A stretch of 5,270 bases of DNA from Actinomycetota bacterium (GTDB taxonomy: Bacteria > Actinomycetota > Actinomycetes > S36-B12 > UBA5976). How positions within the stretch are numbered: the stretch's first letter is position 1; each line of letters starts with the position of its first letter. The position numbers and the translations under genes were made by a program. Below the pieces are notes generated by a model, which was not told the origin of the DNA, made no database searches, and saw nothing but the letters and a program-made list of their open reading frames with translations. Below are positions 1 through 5,270 of the stretch, piece by piece. The stretch is from NCBI GenBank assembly GCA_947486505.1, contig CANKTT010000102.1, positions 1 to 5,270 on the forward strand. The letters are read 5' to 3'.

Positions 1-570
1 ACTTGGATTACCCCAATCGACAACACACACCTACCGACTTTCTATGCAACCTTAAATCTCTGGATGTATCTAGGTAAGGGCTTGGACAAGAACTGGATCA
101 GCATTGGCATGTGCCAAACTGGTGATGACGAAGACAACCTACGGTTAGGCCGAGCAGTTGGCGAAGCTATTACAAATTCAGATCGAAAAGTATTGCTAAT
201 CGCTTCTGGCGCTCTGTCACATACCTTCTGGCCATTGCGTGAACTACGTAAGCACGAATCTGCGGATTTGAATTCGATTTATACGCCTGAAGCACGAGCT
301 GCTGATGAAGAGCGTATTGCTTGGTATCTAGCTGGAGAACATGCCAAAGTTTTGGACACTATGGATGCGTTCCATAAGTACAAGCCAGAGGCTCGTTACG
401 GACACGGCATGATGATGCACGGTGCATTAGGCGAAAAAGACTGCACCGCACCTGGCCGTCAATACGGCGAGTATGAAAACTCAATTGGAACTGGCCAAGT
501 TCATATTTGGTTCGATAAACCAGCCGATGGCTTCCCATCTGTTAAGCATCCGGTTGTGTCACGTGGCTGA
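1..570 (+). CDS. Class III (LigB-type) extradiol ring-cleavage dioxygenase, probably 3,4-dihydroxyphenylacetate 2,3-dioxygenase-like; 5' end cut by window edge
   Basis: The frame is open from base 1 to a TGA at 568-570, giving the last 189 residues; the ATG at 64 is internal because coding continues without a stop to its left. The family is the LigB-like non-heme iron dioxygenases, which open catechol rings next to the two hydroxyls. Visible family marks are the strand-plus-motif ASGALSH (window residues 68-74, with the conserved histidine at 74), the preceding RLGRAVGEAI helix, and the C-terminal SIGTGQVHIWF block. These align by eye with HpcB/HpaD-type homoprotocatechuate dioxygenase (LASGSLSH, SSGTGQV). 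Family members are roughly 280-330 residues, so the N-terminal half with the iron-binding histidines lies outside the window. The next gene is HpaG-like and overlaps this one by 8 bases, which supports a meta-cleavage role. The exact catechol substrate cannot be told from this fragment; another substituted catechol is possible. Confidence 0.82.
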   Translation, partial: TWITPIDNTHLPTFYATLNLWMYLGKGLDKNWISIGMCQTGDDEDNLRLGRAVGEAITNSDRKVLLIASGALSHTFWPLRELRKHESADLNSIYTPEARAADEERIAWYLAGEHAKVLDTMDAFHKYKPEARYGHGMMMHGALGEKDCTAPGRQYGEYENSIGTGQVHIWFDKPADGFPSVKHPVVSRG

Positions 571-1441
571 GTATCGTCGTATCTTGCTTGATGGCTTTGC
601 AGTTCAAACAATTCGCCATGGTGAAACTCTGGTTGCGCCGGATGGAAGAGAAGTAGCAATCGCTGGTGCGATTCACTTACCGCCAAGTGAGCCAACAAAA
701 ATCATTGCGGTTCATTTGAACTACGACAGTCGTACTCAAGAGTTCATGACCAAACTTCCAGCGGCCCCAACTTACTTTCACAAGCCAATTACTGCACTAA
801 ATAGCCACTTGGGTTCAATCGTTCGACCGCAAGGTTGCAAGTGGTTGAACTACGAAGGCGAAATCGTAATTGTGATTGGCAAGACTTGCCGCAACATCAG
901 TCCGGCTGAAGCTGGCGATTACATTGCTGGCTACACCATTGGAAATGATTACGGCCTGCATGACTTCCGCGATACTGATGCTGGTTCCATGTTGCGCGTG
1001 AAGGGCAGCGATACCTTGGCACCGGTTGGTCCTGGCTTGATCACTGATTGGGATTTTCGAGGAAAGCAGATCCGCACTTTAGTGAACGGTGTTGTGAAGC
1101 AAGATGACAACACCAGCAACATGGAATGGGATATGCATTACTTAGTTGCAGACATTGCCCGAACTATCACTTTGGTTCCAGGTGACATTTTGTTCTCTGG
1201 AACTCCAGCTAACTCGCGTCCAGTTGAACCTGGCGATGTAGTCGAAGTAGAAGTTGAGGGTCTTGGAAAACTGACCAACACCATCGTCACTGGTCCAACT
1301 GCAATCCGAACTGACGTTGGCGCACAGCCAACTGAAAGTGAAGAAGTAGTCTCTACTGCTCTTGGTGGAGATTGGGAATTCCGTGGAATTCGTACACCAT
1401 CTAAAGATTTGTATCCATCAACTGTTGAGGAGAAGAAATGA
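563..1441 (+). CDS. Fumarylacetoacetate hydrolase-family protein, HpaG/HpcE-like (probable isomerase/decarboxylase of meta-cleavage products)
   Basis: This 292-residue protein has the FAH C-terminal fold. It would act on ring-opened dicarboxylates made by the upstream dioxygenase; HpaG/HpcE proteins decarboxylate 5-oxopent-3-ene-1,2,5-tricarboxylate and isomerise the resulting dienoate. Sequence marks: VHLNYDSR near residues 50-57, the metal-binding YEGE (97-100, with E98 and E100) followed by IVIVIGK, GYTIGNDYG (123-131, with D129 the third expected metal ligand), K147, VNG (174-176), SGTP (212-215) and the closing VEVEGLGKL (229-237). I chose the GTG at 563 because it gives the MAEYRRILLDG start typical of the family. 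In-frame ATGs at 473 and 527 would only add sequence translated from inside the upstream gene. No clear Shine-Dalgarno precedes 563, so translation is probably coupled through the 8-base overlap. A polar tail of about 48 residues (245-292) follows the usual fold end. Substrate assignment is inferred from neighbours. Confidence 0.85.
   Translation: MAEYRRILLDGFAVQTIRHGETLVAPDGREVAIAGAIHLPPSEPTKIIAVHLNYDSRTQEFMTKLPAAPTYFHKPITALNSHLGSIVRPQGCKWLNYEGEIVIVIGKTCRNISPAEAGDYIAGYTIGNDYGLHDFRDTDAGSMLRVKGSDTLAPVGPGLITDWDFRGKQIRTLVNGVVKQDDNTSNMEWDMHYLVADIARTITLVPGDILFSGTPANSRPVEPGDVVEVEVEGLGKLTNTIVTGPTAIRTDVGAQPTESEEVVSTALGGDWEFRGIRTPSKDLYPSTVEEKK
1427..1433 (+). promoter_or_regulatory. Strong Shine-Dalgarno site for the ferredoxin gene
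   Basis: The purine run GAGGAGA ends a few bases before the ATG at 1438, with AGGAG at 1428-1432 and five bases of spacing. It is the clearest ribosome binding site in the window. It fixes the ferredoxin start, although the site lies inside the last codons of the upstream gene and the start overlaps that gene's stop codon (ATGA). Confidence 0.75.
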
Positions 1442-1629
1442 TTACCATAAATGTCGACATGGATAAGTGCCAGCACTATGGCCAATGCGTATTCGAAGCA
1501 CCAGACATCTTCAAGTTAAACGATGACGACAAACTTGAATTTGTTGCTACCGCCGACGACAGTCGCCGAAGCGACATTGAAAGTGCTGTGGACGTTTGCC
1601 CTATGCAGGCAATATCCATTGTCGAATAA
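1438..1629 (+). CDS. Small single-cluster ferredoxin, probably [3Fe-4S], of the actinobacterial oxygenase-partner type
   Basis: This 63-residue acidic protein would carry single electrons in the cytoplasm from a reductase to an oxygenase. The cluster pattern is C11-x5-C17 and C54-P55, with a tyrosine (Y14) where a four-cysteine ferredoxin would have its extra cysteine. Three cysteines with the fourth replaced is the hallmark of the [3Fe-4S] ferredoxins that serve cytochrome P450s and some other oxygenases in Mycobacterium, Rhodococcus and Streptomyces. The APDIFKL segment (21-27) and VCPMQAI (53-59) match that family, and the length is normal. The gene overlaps its upstream neighbour by ATGA and lies 15 bases before a ferredoxin reductase gene, so the two very likely work together. 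No P450 or Rieske oxygenase is in the window, so the final electron acceptor is unknown; it may lie upstream or elsewhere in the genome. Confidence 0.88.
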   Translation: MITINVDMDKCQHYGQCVFEAPDIFKLNDDDKLEFVATADDSRRSDIESAVDVCPMQAISIVE

Positions 1630-1644
1630 CTAAAACCAAGTTTT

Positions 1645-2847
1645 ATGTCTAAGTCAGTCGTTATTGTCGGGGCCTCTATGGGTGGTCTTCGAGCTGCTGA
1701 AGCATTACGCAATAACGGTTTTGCTGGGCAGATAACAATGATTGGTGAGGAAGCACACCTTCCCTATAACCGCCCTCCGTTATCTAAAGAAGTCTTGGCA
1801 AAAGAAGTTACTCACGAAGCAGTGGCCTTCAAATTGCGCACCCAAGTTGAAGATGTCACCTGGCATCTAGGTGACCCTGCGACTTCCGTTGATTTAGATA
1901 AAAAGGTTGTGACAACAGCTTCAGGAAAGTCGTTTGAATACGACGGGCTCGTCATTGCTTCTGGACTTCGACCTCGAGTACTTGATCTGCCAAATGGCAA
2001 AGTTTCAGGCCGGCACACTGTCCGAACTTTGGATGATGCGATTGGATTGCGGGCTGAATTGGTACCCGGAGCCAAAGTAGTTGTAGCAGGAGCTGGATTC
2101 ATTGGGTGCGAAGTTGCAGCCACAGCACGAGGCTTGGGCTGCGAAGTTGCTAACGTTGCTATCGATAGTTTCCCAATGATTCGCCCGCTAGGTGAAGAAC
2201 TTGCTGCCGAACTACAGCGTCGGCACGAAGCTCACGGAGTCCATTTTCGATTGGGCCATGGCATAAAGGATTTAACCGGCACAGATTCCTTGTCTGGGGT
2301 AATTCTTGATGATGGCGAGTTATTGGAAGCCACAGTATTGGTAGAAGCGATCAGTTCGCATAGCAATGTTGAGTGGCTAGCAAATACCAACCTTGATATT
2401 TCTAATGGCGTCCTCACTGATTCAGCGCTTCGGGCAGTAACAACTGACGGAGATTCCGTCGAAGGTGTTTATGTTGTTGGCGATTTAGCCAGATTCGCTA
2501 ATCCGCTATTCGATAATGAACCAAGAAGAATCGAGCACTGGAACATTCCGACAGAAACTGGAAAACGAGTTGGTTCGGTGTTAAGTGCGTACTTGGCACA
2601 AGCCGATAACTTTGCAGAACTTGCAGCTCAACCTTTCATGCCACTGCCAAGTTTTTGGTCAGATCAATACGACATGAAAATTCAAGGTTTTGGGATGCCT
2701 GGACTGGCTGATCGTTATGAGTTAGTCGCTGGCGAGTTCTCGGACGAATTGGTCATGGGTTACTTCAGAGGTGAAATTCTCATTGGAGTTGTTGGCATCG
2801 GAATGACCTCAGAAGTAATGAAGTACCGTAAAGAACTTGTTAGCTAG
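1645..2847 (+). CDS. FAD-dependent NAD(P)H:ferredoxin reductase (rubredoxin/ferredoxin reductase family)
   Basis: This 400-residue cytoplasmic flavoprotein should move electrons from a nicotinamide nucleotide through FAD to the adjacent ferredoxin. Domains in order: an FAD-binding fold opening with IVGASMGGLRAAEAL (7-21), the family signature LPYNRPPLSKE (39-49), a nucleotide-binding fold with GAGFIG (149-154), the second FAD contact VYVVGDLARF (275-284), IEHWN shortly after, and a C-terminal domain beginning with FWSDQYD. Length is normal for the putidaredoxin-reductase-like family. Two sites are unusual. The loop normally reading like GIGxxPN is replaced by EAISSHSN (234-241). The acidic residue expected after the second strand of the nucleotide-binding fold appears to be alanine (A172), with D174 two positions on. 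Nucleotide preference is therefore uncertain. The ATG at 1645 lacks a clear Shine-Dalgarno and sits 15 bases after the ferredoxin stop, consistent with co-transcription. Confidence 0.88.
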   Translation: MSKSVVIVGASMGGLRAAEALRNNGFAGQITMIGEEAHLPYNRPPLSKEVLAKEVTHEAVAFKLRTQVEDVTWHLGDPATSVDLDKKVVTTASGKSFEYDGLVIASGLRPRVLDLPNGKVSGRHTVRTLDDAIGLRAELVPGAKVVVAGAGFIGCEVAATARGLGCEVANVAIDSFPMIRPLGEELAAELQRRHEAHGVHFRLGHGIKDLTGTDSLSGVILDDGELLEATVLVEAISSHSNVEWLANTNLDISNGVLTDSALRAVTTDGDSVEGVYVVGDLARFANPLFDNEPRRIEHWNIPTETGKRVGSVLSAYLAQADNFAELAAQPFMPLPSFWSDQYDMKIQGFGMPGLADRYELVAGEFSDELVMGYFRGEILIGVVGIGMTSEVMKYRKELVS

Positions 2848-2850
2848 GAA

Positions 2851-3834
2851 TTAGACCGAAAAGGCTGGGATCACTTTTCCAACGTGCACGCCGCCACCAA
2901 ATAGTTCTTGGCTATCTAACTGTCGTTCCACTTCTTCAGAAACAACACCCAATACCTTTTGCAGAATTGACATCGCTACAACGATCCGAGCCCGATCCGC
3001 GCCATCTTCAATTTTTAGGGCAAGTGCCCGACCATCACCAAGTCCGATCCCATAAACCGCTTCTGCGCCATCTTTGGCTACTAAGCCTGGAACTCCTTGC
3101 ATGAGTTGGGTGACATCGCGTCTGGTGCCACCAAGGTACTGGGGATTTTCTTTAATCGCAGTTGCAATCTTCTTTTGATCCACGTCTGCGGCTGGTCCGG
3201 AAAACTGAGAAAACGATCTTGCAAGTCCGGTTAGCGACATCGACATTAAAGGTGCCCCACAGCCATCAACACCAATGTGTTCAACAGTCTCACCAGTGAT
3301 CTCTTCAATTGTTTCTTTGCATGCCAACTGCAGTGGATGATTTGGCTTTAAGTAACTGCCGGTGTCCCACCCATTTAGTACGCAGGTAAATAGCATCGCA
3401 GAATGTTTTCCACTGCAATTCATGTAGAGCGAAGTCTTACCAAGACCGGCAGCCAGCAAAGTATCCCGCTCAATTTCATCAAGCGGCCAATCCGCTGGAC
3501 ATTGCAATGCCGAAGTATCAAGATTTGCCGCATTCAAAATATCTTGAACCCCAGCTAAATGAAAGTCTTCACCACTATGTGATGCGCAGGCAAGCGCGAG
3601 TAACTCATCTCGAAGTGGCAAGCCATTTCTCACCATGGCTAGACCTTGCATCAGCTTGTTCGAGGAGCGGGGAAACATCGCTGTTGAAACATCGCCAATG
3701 GACCATTCAACTTTGCCTTGGGCATCTACGACAACGGCACTGCCAAAGTGAGTGCCTTCAACGAGTCCGCTACGGACTACATAAGCAACAGGAACTGACA
3801 CTCCCCTATAGTTCCACGTTTGAGTATTGGACAC
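2851..3834 (-). CDS. Asparaginase II-family protein (Rhizobium etli-type L-asparaginase)
   Basis: The 327-residue product matches the asparaginase II family (Pfam Asparaginase_II), which hydrolyses L-asparagine to aspartate and ammonia and is unrelated to the E. coli AnsA/AnsB fold. Hallmarks are FPRSSNK (54-60; S57 and K60 match the catalytic Ser/Lys of the R. etli enzyme), CASHSGE (83-89), NCSGKHS (139-145; C140 and K143) and DGCGAPL (190-196; C192). C140, K143 and C192 correspond to the metal-binding Cys-Lys-Cys set in that enzyme. Position 61 is leucine where proline is common. The start is uncertain. GTG at 3834 follows directly on an in-frame TAG; GTG at 3801 would give 316 residues and begin closer to the conserved PVAYVVRSG, but its purine run AGGGGA touches the start codon. 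Neither has a well-spaced ribosome binding site. It diverges from dtd and converges on the reductase gene with a 3-base gap. No signal peptide is seen. Confidence 0.87.
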   Translation of the reverse strand: MSNTQTWNYRGVSVPVAYVVRSGLVEGTHFGSAVVVDAQGKVEWSIGDVSTAMFPRSSNKLMQGLAMVRNGLPLRDELLALACASHSGEDFHLAGVQDILNAANLDTSALQCPADWPLDEIERDTLLAAGLGKTSLYMNCSGKHSAMLFTCVLNGWDTGSYLKPNHPLQLACKETIEEITGETVEHIGVDGCGAPLMSMSLTGLARSFSQFSGPAADVDQKKIATAIKENPQYLGGTRRDVTQLMQGVPGLVAKDGAEAVYGIGLGDGRALALKIEDGADRARIVVAMSILQKVLGVVSEEVERQLDSQELFGGGVHVGKVIPAFSV

Positions 3835-3873
3835 CTAATGCGCACGGTAGCCAAGGCACGGCAGAATGTCTGT
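3835..3873. promoter_or_regulatory. Short divergent intergenic region between the asparaginase-family gene and dtd
   Basis: Only 39 bases separate the two chosen start codons, so promoters for both directions must overlap the coding ends or each other. A TATAGT (3807-3812) inside the asparaginase 5' end resembles a -10 element for dtd on the + strand, but I see no convincing -35 at the right spacing. Neither gene has a good Shine-Dalgarno here. The existence of a promoter region is inferred from gene layout alone. Confidence 0.35.
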
Positions 3874-4344
3874 ATGCGTGCAGTTGTTCAAAGAGTTGAT
3901 GGTGCCAGCGTTGTCGTCGAAGGCCAAACTATTGGTGCCTTTGAAGGACCGGGACTACTAGTCCTGATAGGCGTGAGCGTTGATGACAACGAAAGTAAAT
4001 GCGCTGTGCTTGCTGACAAGATTTGGAAACTGCGGATCTTTGAATCTGCTTCCTTGAAAGCAGTTGGCAAAACTGTGAACTCGGAATCAGTTGAAGTTGC
4101 TGCCGCTGATGCCAATTTGCCAATCTTGGTAATCAGCCAGTTCACATTGTTTGCTGATACCTCAAATGGTCGACGCCCAACTTGGCAACAAGCTGCGCGC
4201 GGCCCACAAGCAGAACCTTTAGTTGAAAAAGTAGTTCAAGCCTTGTGCGATCTCGGGGCTCATGTTGAAACTGGTAAGTTTGGCGCAGACATGCGTATCA
4301 GTGCAGTGTGCGATGGGCCAATGACTGTGGCGTTAGAAGTTTAG
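3874..4344 (+). CDS. dtd: D-aminoacyl-tRNA deacylase (Dtd)
   Basis: The 156-residue protein removes D-amino acids wrongly attached to tRNA (and glycine from tRNA-Ala), a proofreading step in translation; the enzyme is a dimer and acts through RNA contacts and not protein side chains. The start MRAVVQRV at 3874 is the family's usual N-terminus. An in-frame ATG at 3838 would add 12 residues of no family resemblance, so it is not used. Visible motifs are GPGLLVLIGV (25-34), KIWKLRIFE (49-57), the active-site SQFTL (88-92) followed by FADTSNGRRPTW, and FGADM (136-140). The second active-site motif, normally NxGPxT, reads C146-D-G-P-M-T151: the cross-dimer Gly-cisPro pair (148-149) is kept but the leading asparagine is a cysteine. 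The length is slightly above the usual 145-150. The TAG stop directly abuts the convergent ygfZ stop. No clear ribosome binding site is visible. Confidence 0.93.
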   Translation: MRAVVQRVDGASVVVEGQTIGAFEGPGLLVLIGVSVDDNESKCAVLADKIWKLRIFESASLKAVGKTVNSESVEVAAADANLPILVISQFTLFADTSNGRRPTWQQAARGPQAEPLVEKVVQALCDLGAHVETGKFGADMRISAVCDGPMTVALEV

Positions 4345-5270
4345 TTATTCAACAATCACAGTTTGGCTGGCTGAGACTGTGCCAGCAGTAAGCACTGCGT
4401 CGATTGGAACTGAACGCTTAATTACAGCCAGTGCCAATGGACCACTTTCGTAATCTTGGGTAACTGAAGTAATTCGGCCGACTTCTTTGTCGCCCAAAAG
4501 CACGGCATCACCGATCACAGGTAATTCATTAGTCGAACCATCGAGTTCAAGCTGAACTATTCGTCGTGGTGGTTTACCTAAGTTATAGACCCGGGCCACA
4601 GTCTCTTGGCCGCGATAGCAACCTTTATTCAGATGAACAGATGAACCGATCAGACCGACTTCATGTGGAATCGTTTTGTGATCGGTTTCAAAGTTAAGTC
4701 GCGGTACACCTGCGCGAATTCGATGTGCTTCCCAAGCCCAAGTTCCAACTCGAGTTTCTTGGTCAAGAACTTGGGACAGTTCGTCGCAAGGTACGAAGAG
4801 CTCGCTAACTTTCCAGTCGGCTGGCCGAGTTGCAACATACTTATCACTGACTTGTGAACCATTTACAAATGCATCAGAAGAATGCCAAACCGGATAGGTA
4901 TCGGATTCAATCCAACCCGGCGCTCCAACAACAGCTACTTGATCTGACACATTTGTAACTTCAACGCGAAGCATAAACTTCATCGACTCAAGATATTTCA
5001 TCAAGTCAGTTACCGTTCCCGGCTCGCAACTGATCCAAATCGTTTCATTGTGTTCAGCTATATGGATGTCATGTTCAATGTGACCATGCGGCGACAAAAT
5101 CAAAGAAGTTAAATGCCCAAATGGAGACTCAAAGTCCTGGGTAGTTATGGAATGTAACCAAGATTTTCGATCTGGCCCAGAGACTGTGACTACTCCACGA
5201 TGCGAAAGGTCTACCCGACCACGGCCAGCAACAAGTTCGCGCTGTTCCTTGAACGGATCTCCGAAGTGCC
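4345..5270 (-). CDS. ygfZ: YgfZ/GcvT-type folate-binding protein, iron-sulfur cluster repair; 5' end beyond the window
   Basis: The reverse-strand frame is open from the right edge to a TAA at 4345-4347, giving 307 complete codons of product. A TTG at 5103 is not the start, because the reading continues upstream with residues such as GRGRVDLSHRGVVTVSGPDR (about 5224-5167), a classic YgfZ N-terminal region, then SWLHSITTQDF and ILSPHGHIEHD. The diagnostic motif K-G-C-Y-R-G-Q-E lies at 4626-4603 and contains the conserved cysteine of the K-G-C-[FY]-x-G-Q-E signature. YgfZ proteins share the aminomethyltransferase (GcvT) fold, bind tetrahydrofolate, and help assemble or repair iron-sulfur enzymes such as MiaB. 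The start should lie only a little to the right, since actinobacterial members begin a short distance before the HFGDPFKEQ segment seen at the edge. It is convergent with dtd with zero bases between stop codons. A possible conceptual link is that iron-sulfur repair would support the ferredoxin encoded nearby, but this is not evidence of co-function. Confidence 0.92.
   Translation of the reverse strand, partial: HFGDPFKEQRELVAGRGRVDLSHRGVVTVSGPDRKSWLHSITTQDFESPFGHLTSLILSPHGHIEHDIHIAEHNETIWISCEPGTVTDLMKYLESMKFMLRVEVTNVSDQVAVVGAPGWIESDTYPVWHSSDAFVNGSQVSDKYVATRPADWKVSELFVPCDELSQVLDQETRVGTWAWEAHRIRAGVPRLNFETDHKTIPHEVGLIGSSVHLNKGCYRGQETVARVYNLGKPPRRIVQLELDGSTNELPVIGDAVLLGDKEVGRITSVTQDYESGPLALAVIKRSVPIDAVLTAGTVSASQTVIVE

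Noticed and set aside
473..562. N-terminal extension of the HpaG-like protein from the ATG at 473 or 527
   Set aside because: These codons lie within the dioxygenase coding region in another frame and show no family resemblance; GTG at 563 gives the expected FAH-family N-terminus.
501..698. Reverse-strand open frames opposite the left operon (also around 1138-1485, 1476-1712, 1812-2123, 2232-2417)
   Set aside because: They are shadows of well-supported + strand genes, with no family resemblance, ribosome binding sites or independent context.
2858..2879. Inverted repeat GAAAAG/CTTTTC just after the reductase stop as a terminator
   Set aside because: The stem is only six mostly A-T pairs with a 10-base loop and no T-run follows; it lies inside the asparaginase-family coding end and could be chance.
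3838..3873. ATG at 3838 as the start of dtd
   Set aside because: It would add 12 residues ahead of the conserved MRAVVQRV start and leave only 3 bases to the opposing gene's GTG.
3507..3899. Forward-strand open frame opposite the 5' part of the asparaginase-family gene (130 codons)
   Set aside because: It is antisense to a clearly conserved protein and also runs into the dtd start region; its composition is not protein-like for any family I know.
4357..4386. Inverted repeats CACAGT/ACTGTG and GCTGGC/GCCAGC past the dtd stop as a terminator
   Set aside because: The two stems are short and mutually exclusive, there is no T-run, and the region codes for the C-terminus of YgfZ.
5101..5103. TTG at 5103 as the start of ygfZ
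   Set aside because: The same frame continues to the window edge and encodes the conserved YgfZ N-terminal region, so the gene is cut by the window and does not start here.
1..5270. Mobile elements, CRISPR arrays, tRNA/rRNA genes or direct-repeat families
   Set aside because: No transposase, spaced repeats, tRNA-like cloverleaf or terminal inverted repeats were seen, and gaps between genes are too short to hold them.

Overview
This window looks like a compact stretch of chromosome from an actinobacterium with modest GC content (by eye in the mid-to-high 40s percent; not counted exactly). Two things point there. The asparaginase II-family gene, dtd and ygfZ sit side by side, which I recall as a common actinobacterial neighbourhood. 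The aromatic-degradation genes are paired with a single-cluster ferredoxin and a FAD ferredoxin reductase of the type used by actinobacterial oxygenases. The fairly low GC and very tight packing would suit a streamlined freshwater lineage (acI/Nanopelagicales or a similar group), but that is inference and not proven here.

The left half (1-2847, + strand) is the end of a probable aromatic ring-cleavage operon. It holds the C-terminal 189 residues of a class III (LigB-type) extradiol dioxygenase resembling 3,4-dihydroxyphenylacetate 2,3-dioxygenase, then a fumarylacetoacetate-hydrolase-fold protein resembling HpaG/HpcE, a 63-residue ferredoxin, and a FAD/NAD(P)H ferredoxin reductase. The first three genes overlap by 8 and 4 bases and the fourth follows after 15, so they are very likely co-transcribed. 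The first two would cleave a catecholic ring and process the ring-opened product. The last two form an electron-transfer pair whose oxygenase partner is not in the window.

The right half (2851-5270) is housekeeping. An asparaginase II-family gene (- strand) runs head-on into the reductase gene with 3 bases between stop codons. Divergent from it is dtd (+ strand), encoding D-aminoacyl-tRNA deacylase. Its stop codon directly abuts that of the convergent ygfZ gene (- strand), which encodes a folate-binding protein for iron-sulfur cluster repair. ygfZ continues past the right edge, and its reading frame is open to the last base.

Every base except short gaps (15, 3 and about 39 bases) is coding. 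I see no RNA gene, mobile element, CRISPR array or repeat family. I found no clearly new system. The points most worth a second look are lineage-specific motif departures in the reductase and in Dtd, the orphan electron-transfer pair behind ring-cleavage genes, and two convergent junctions with no room for a terminator.
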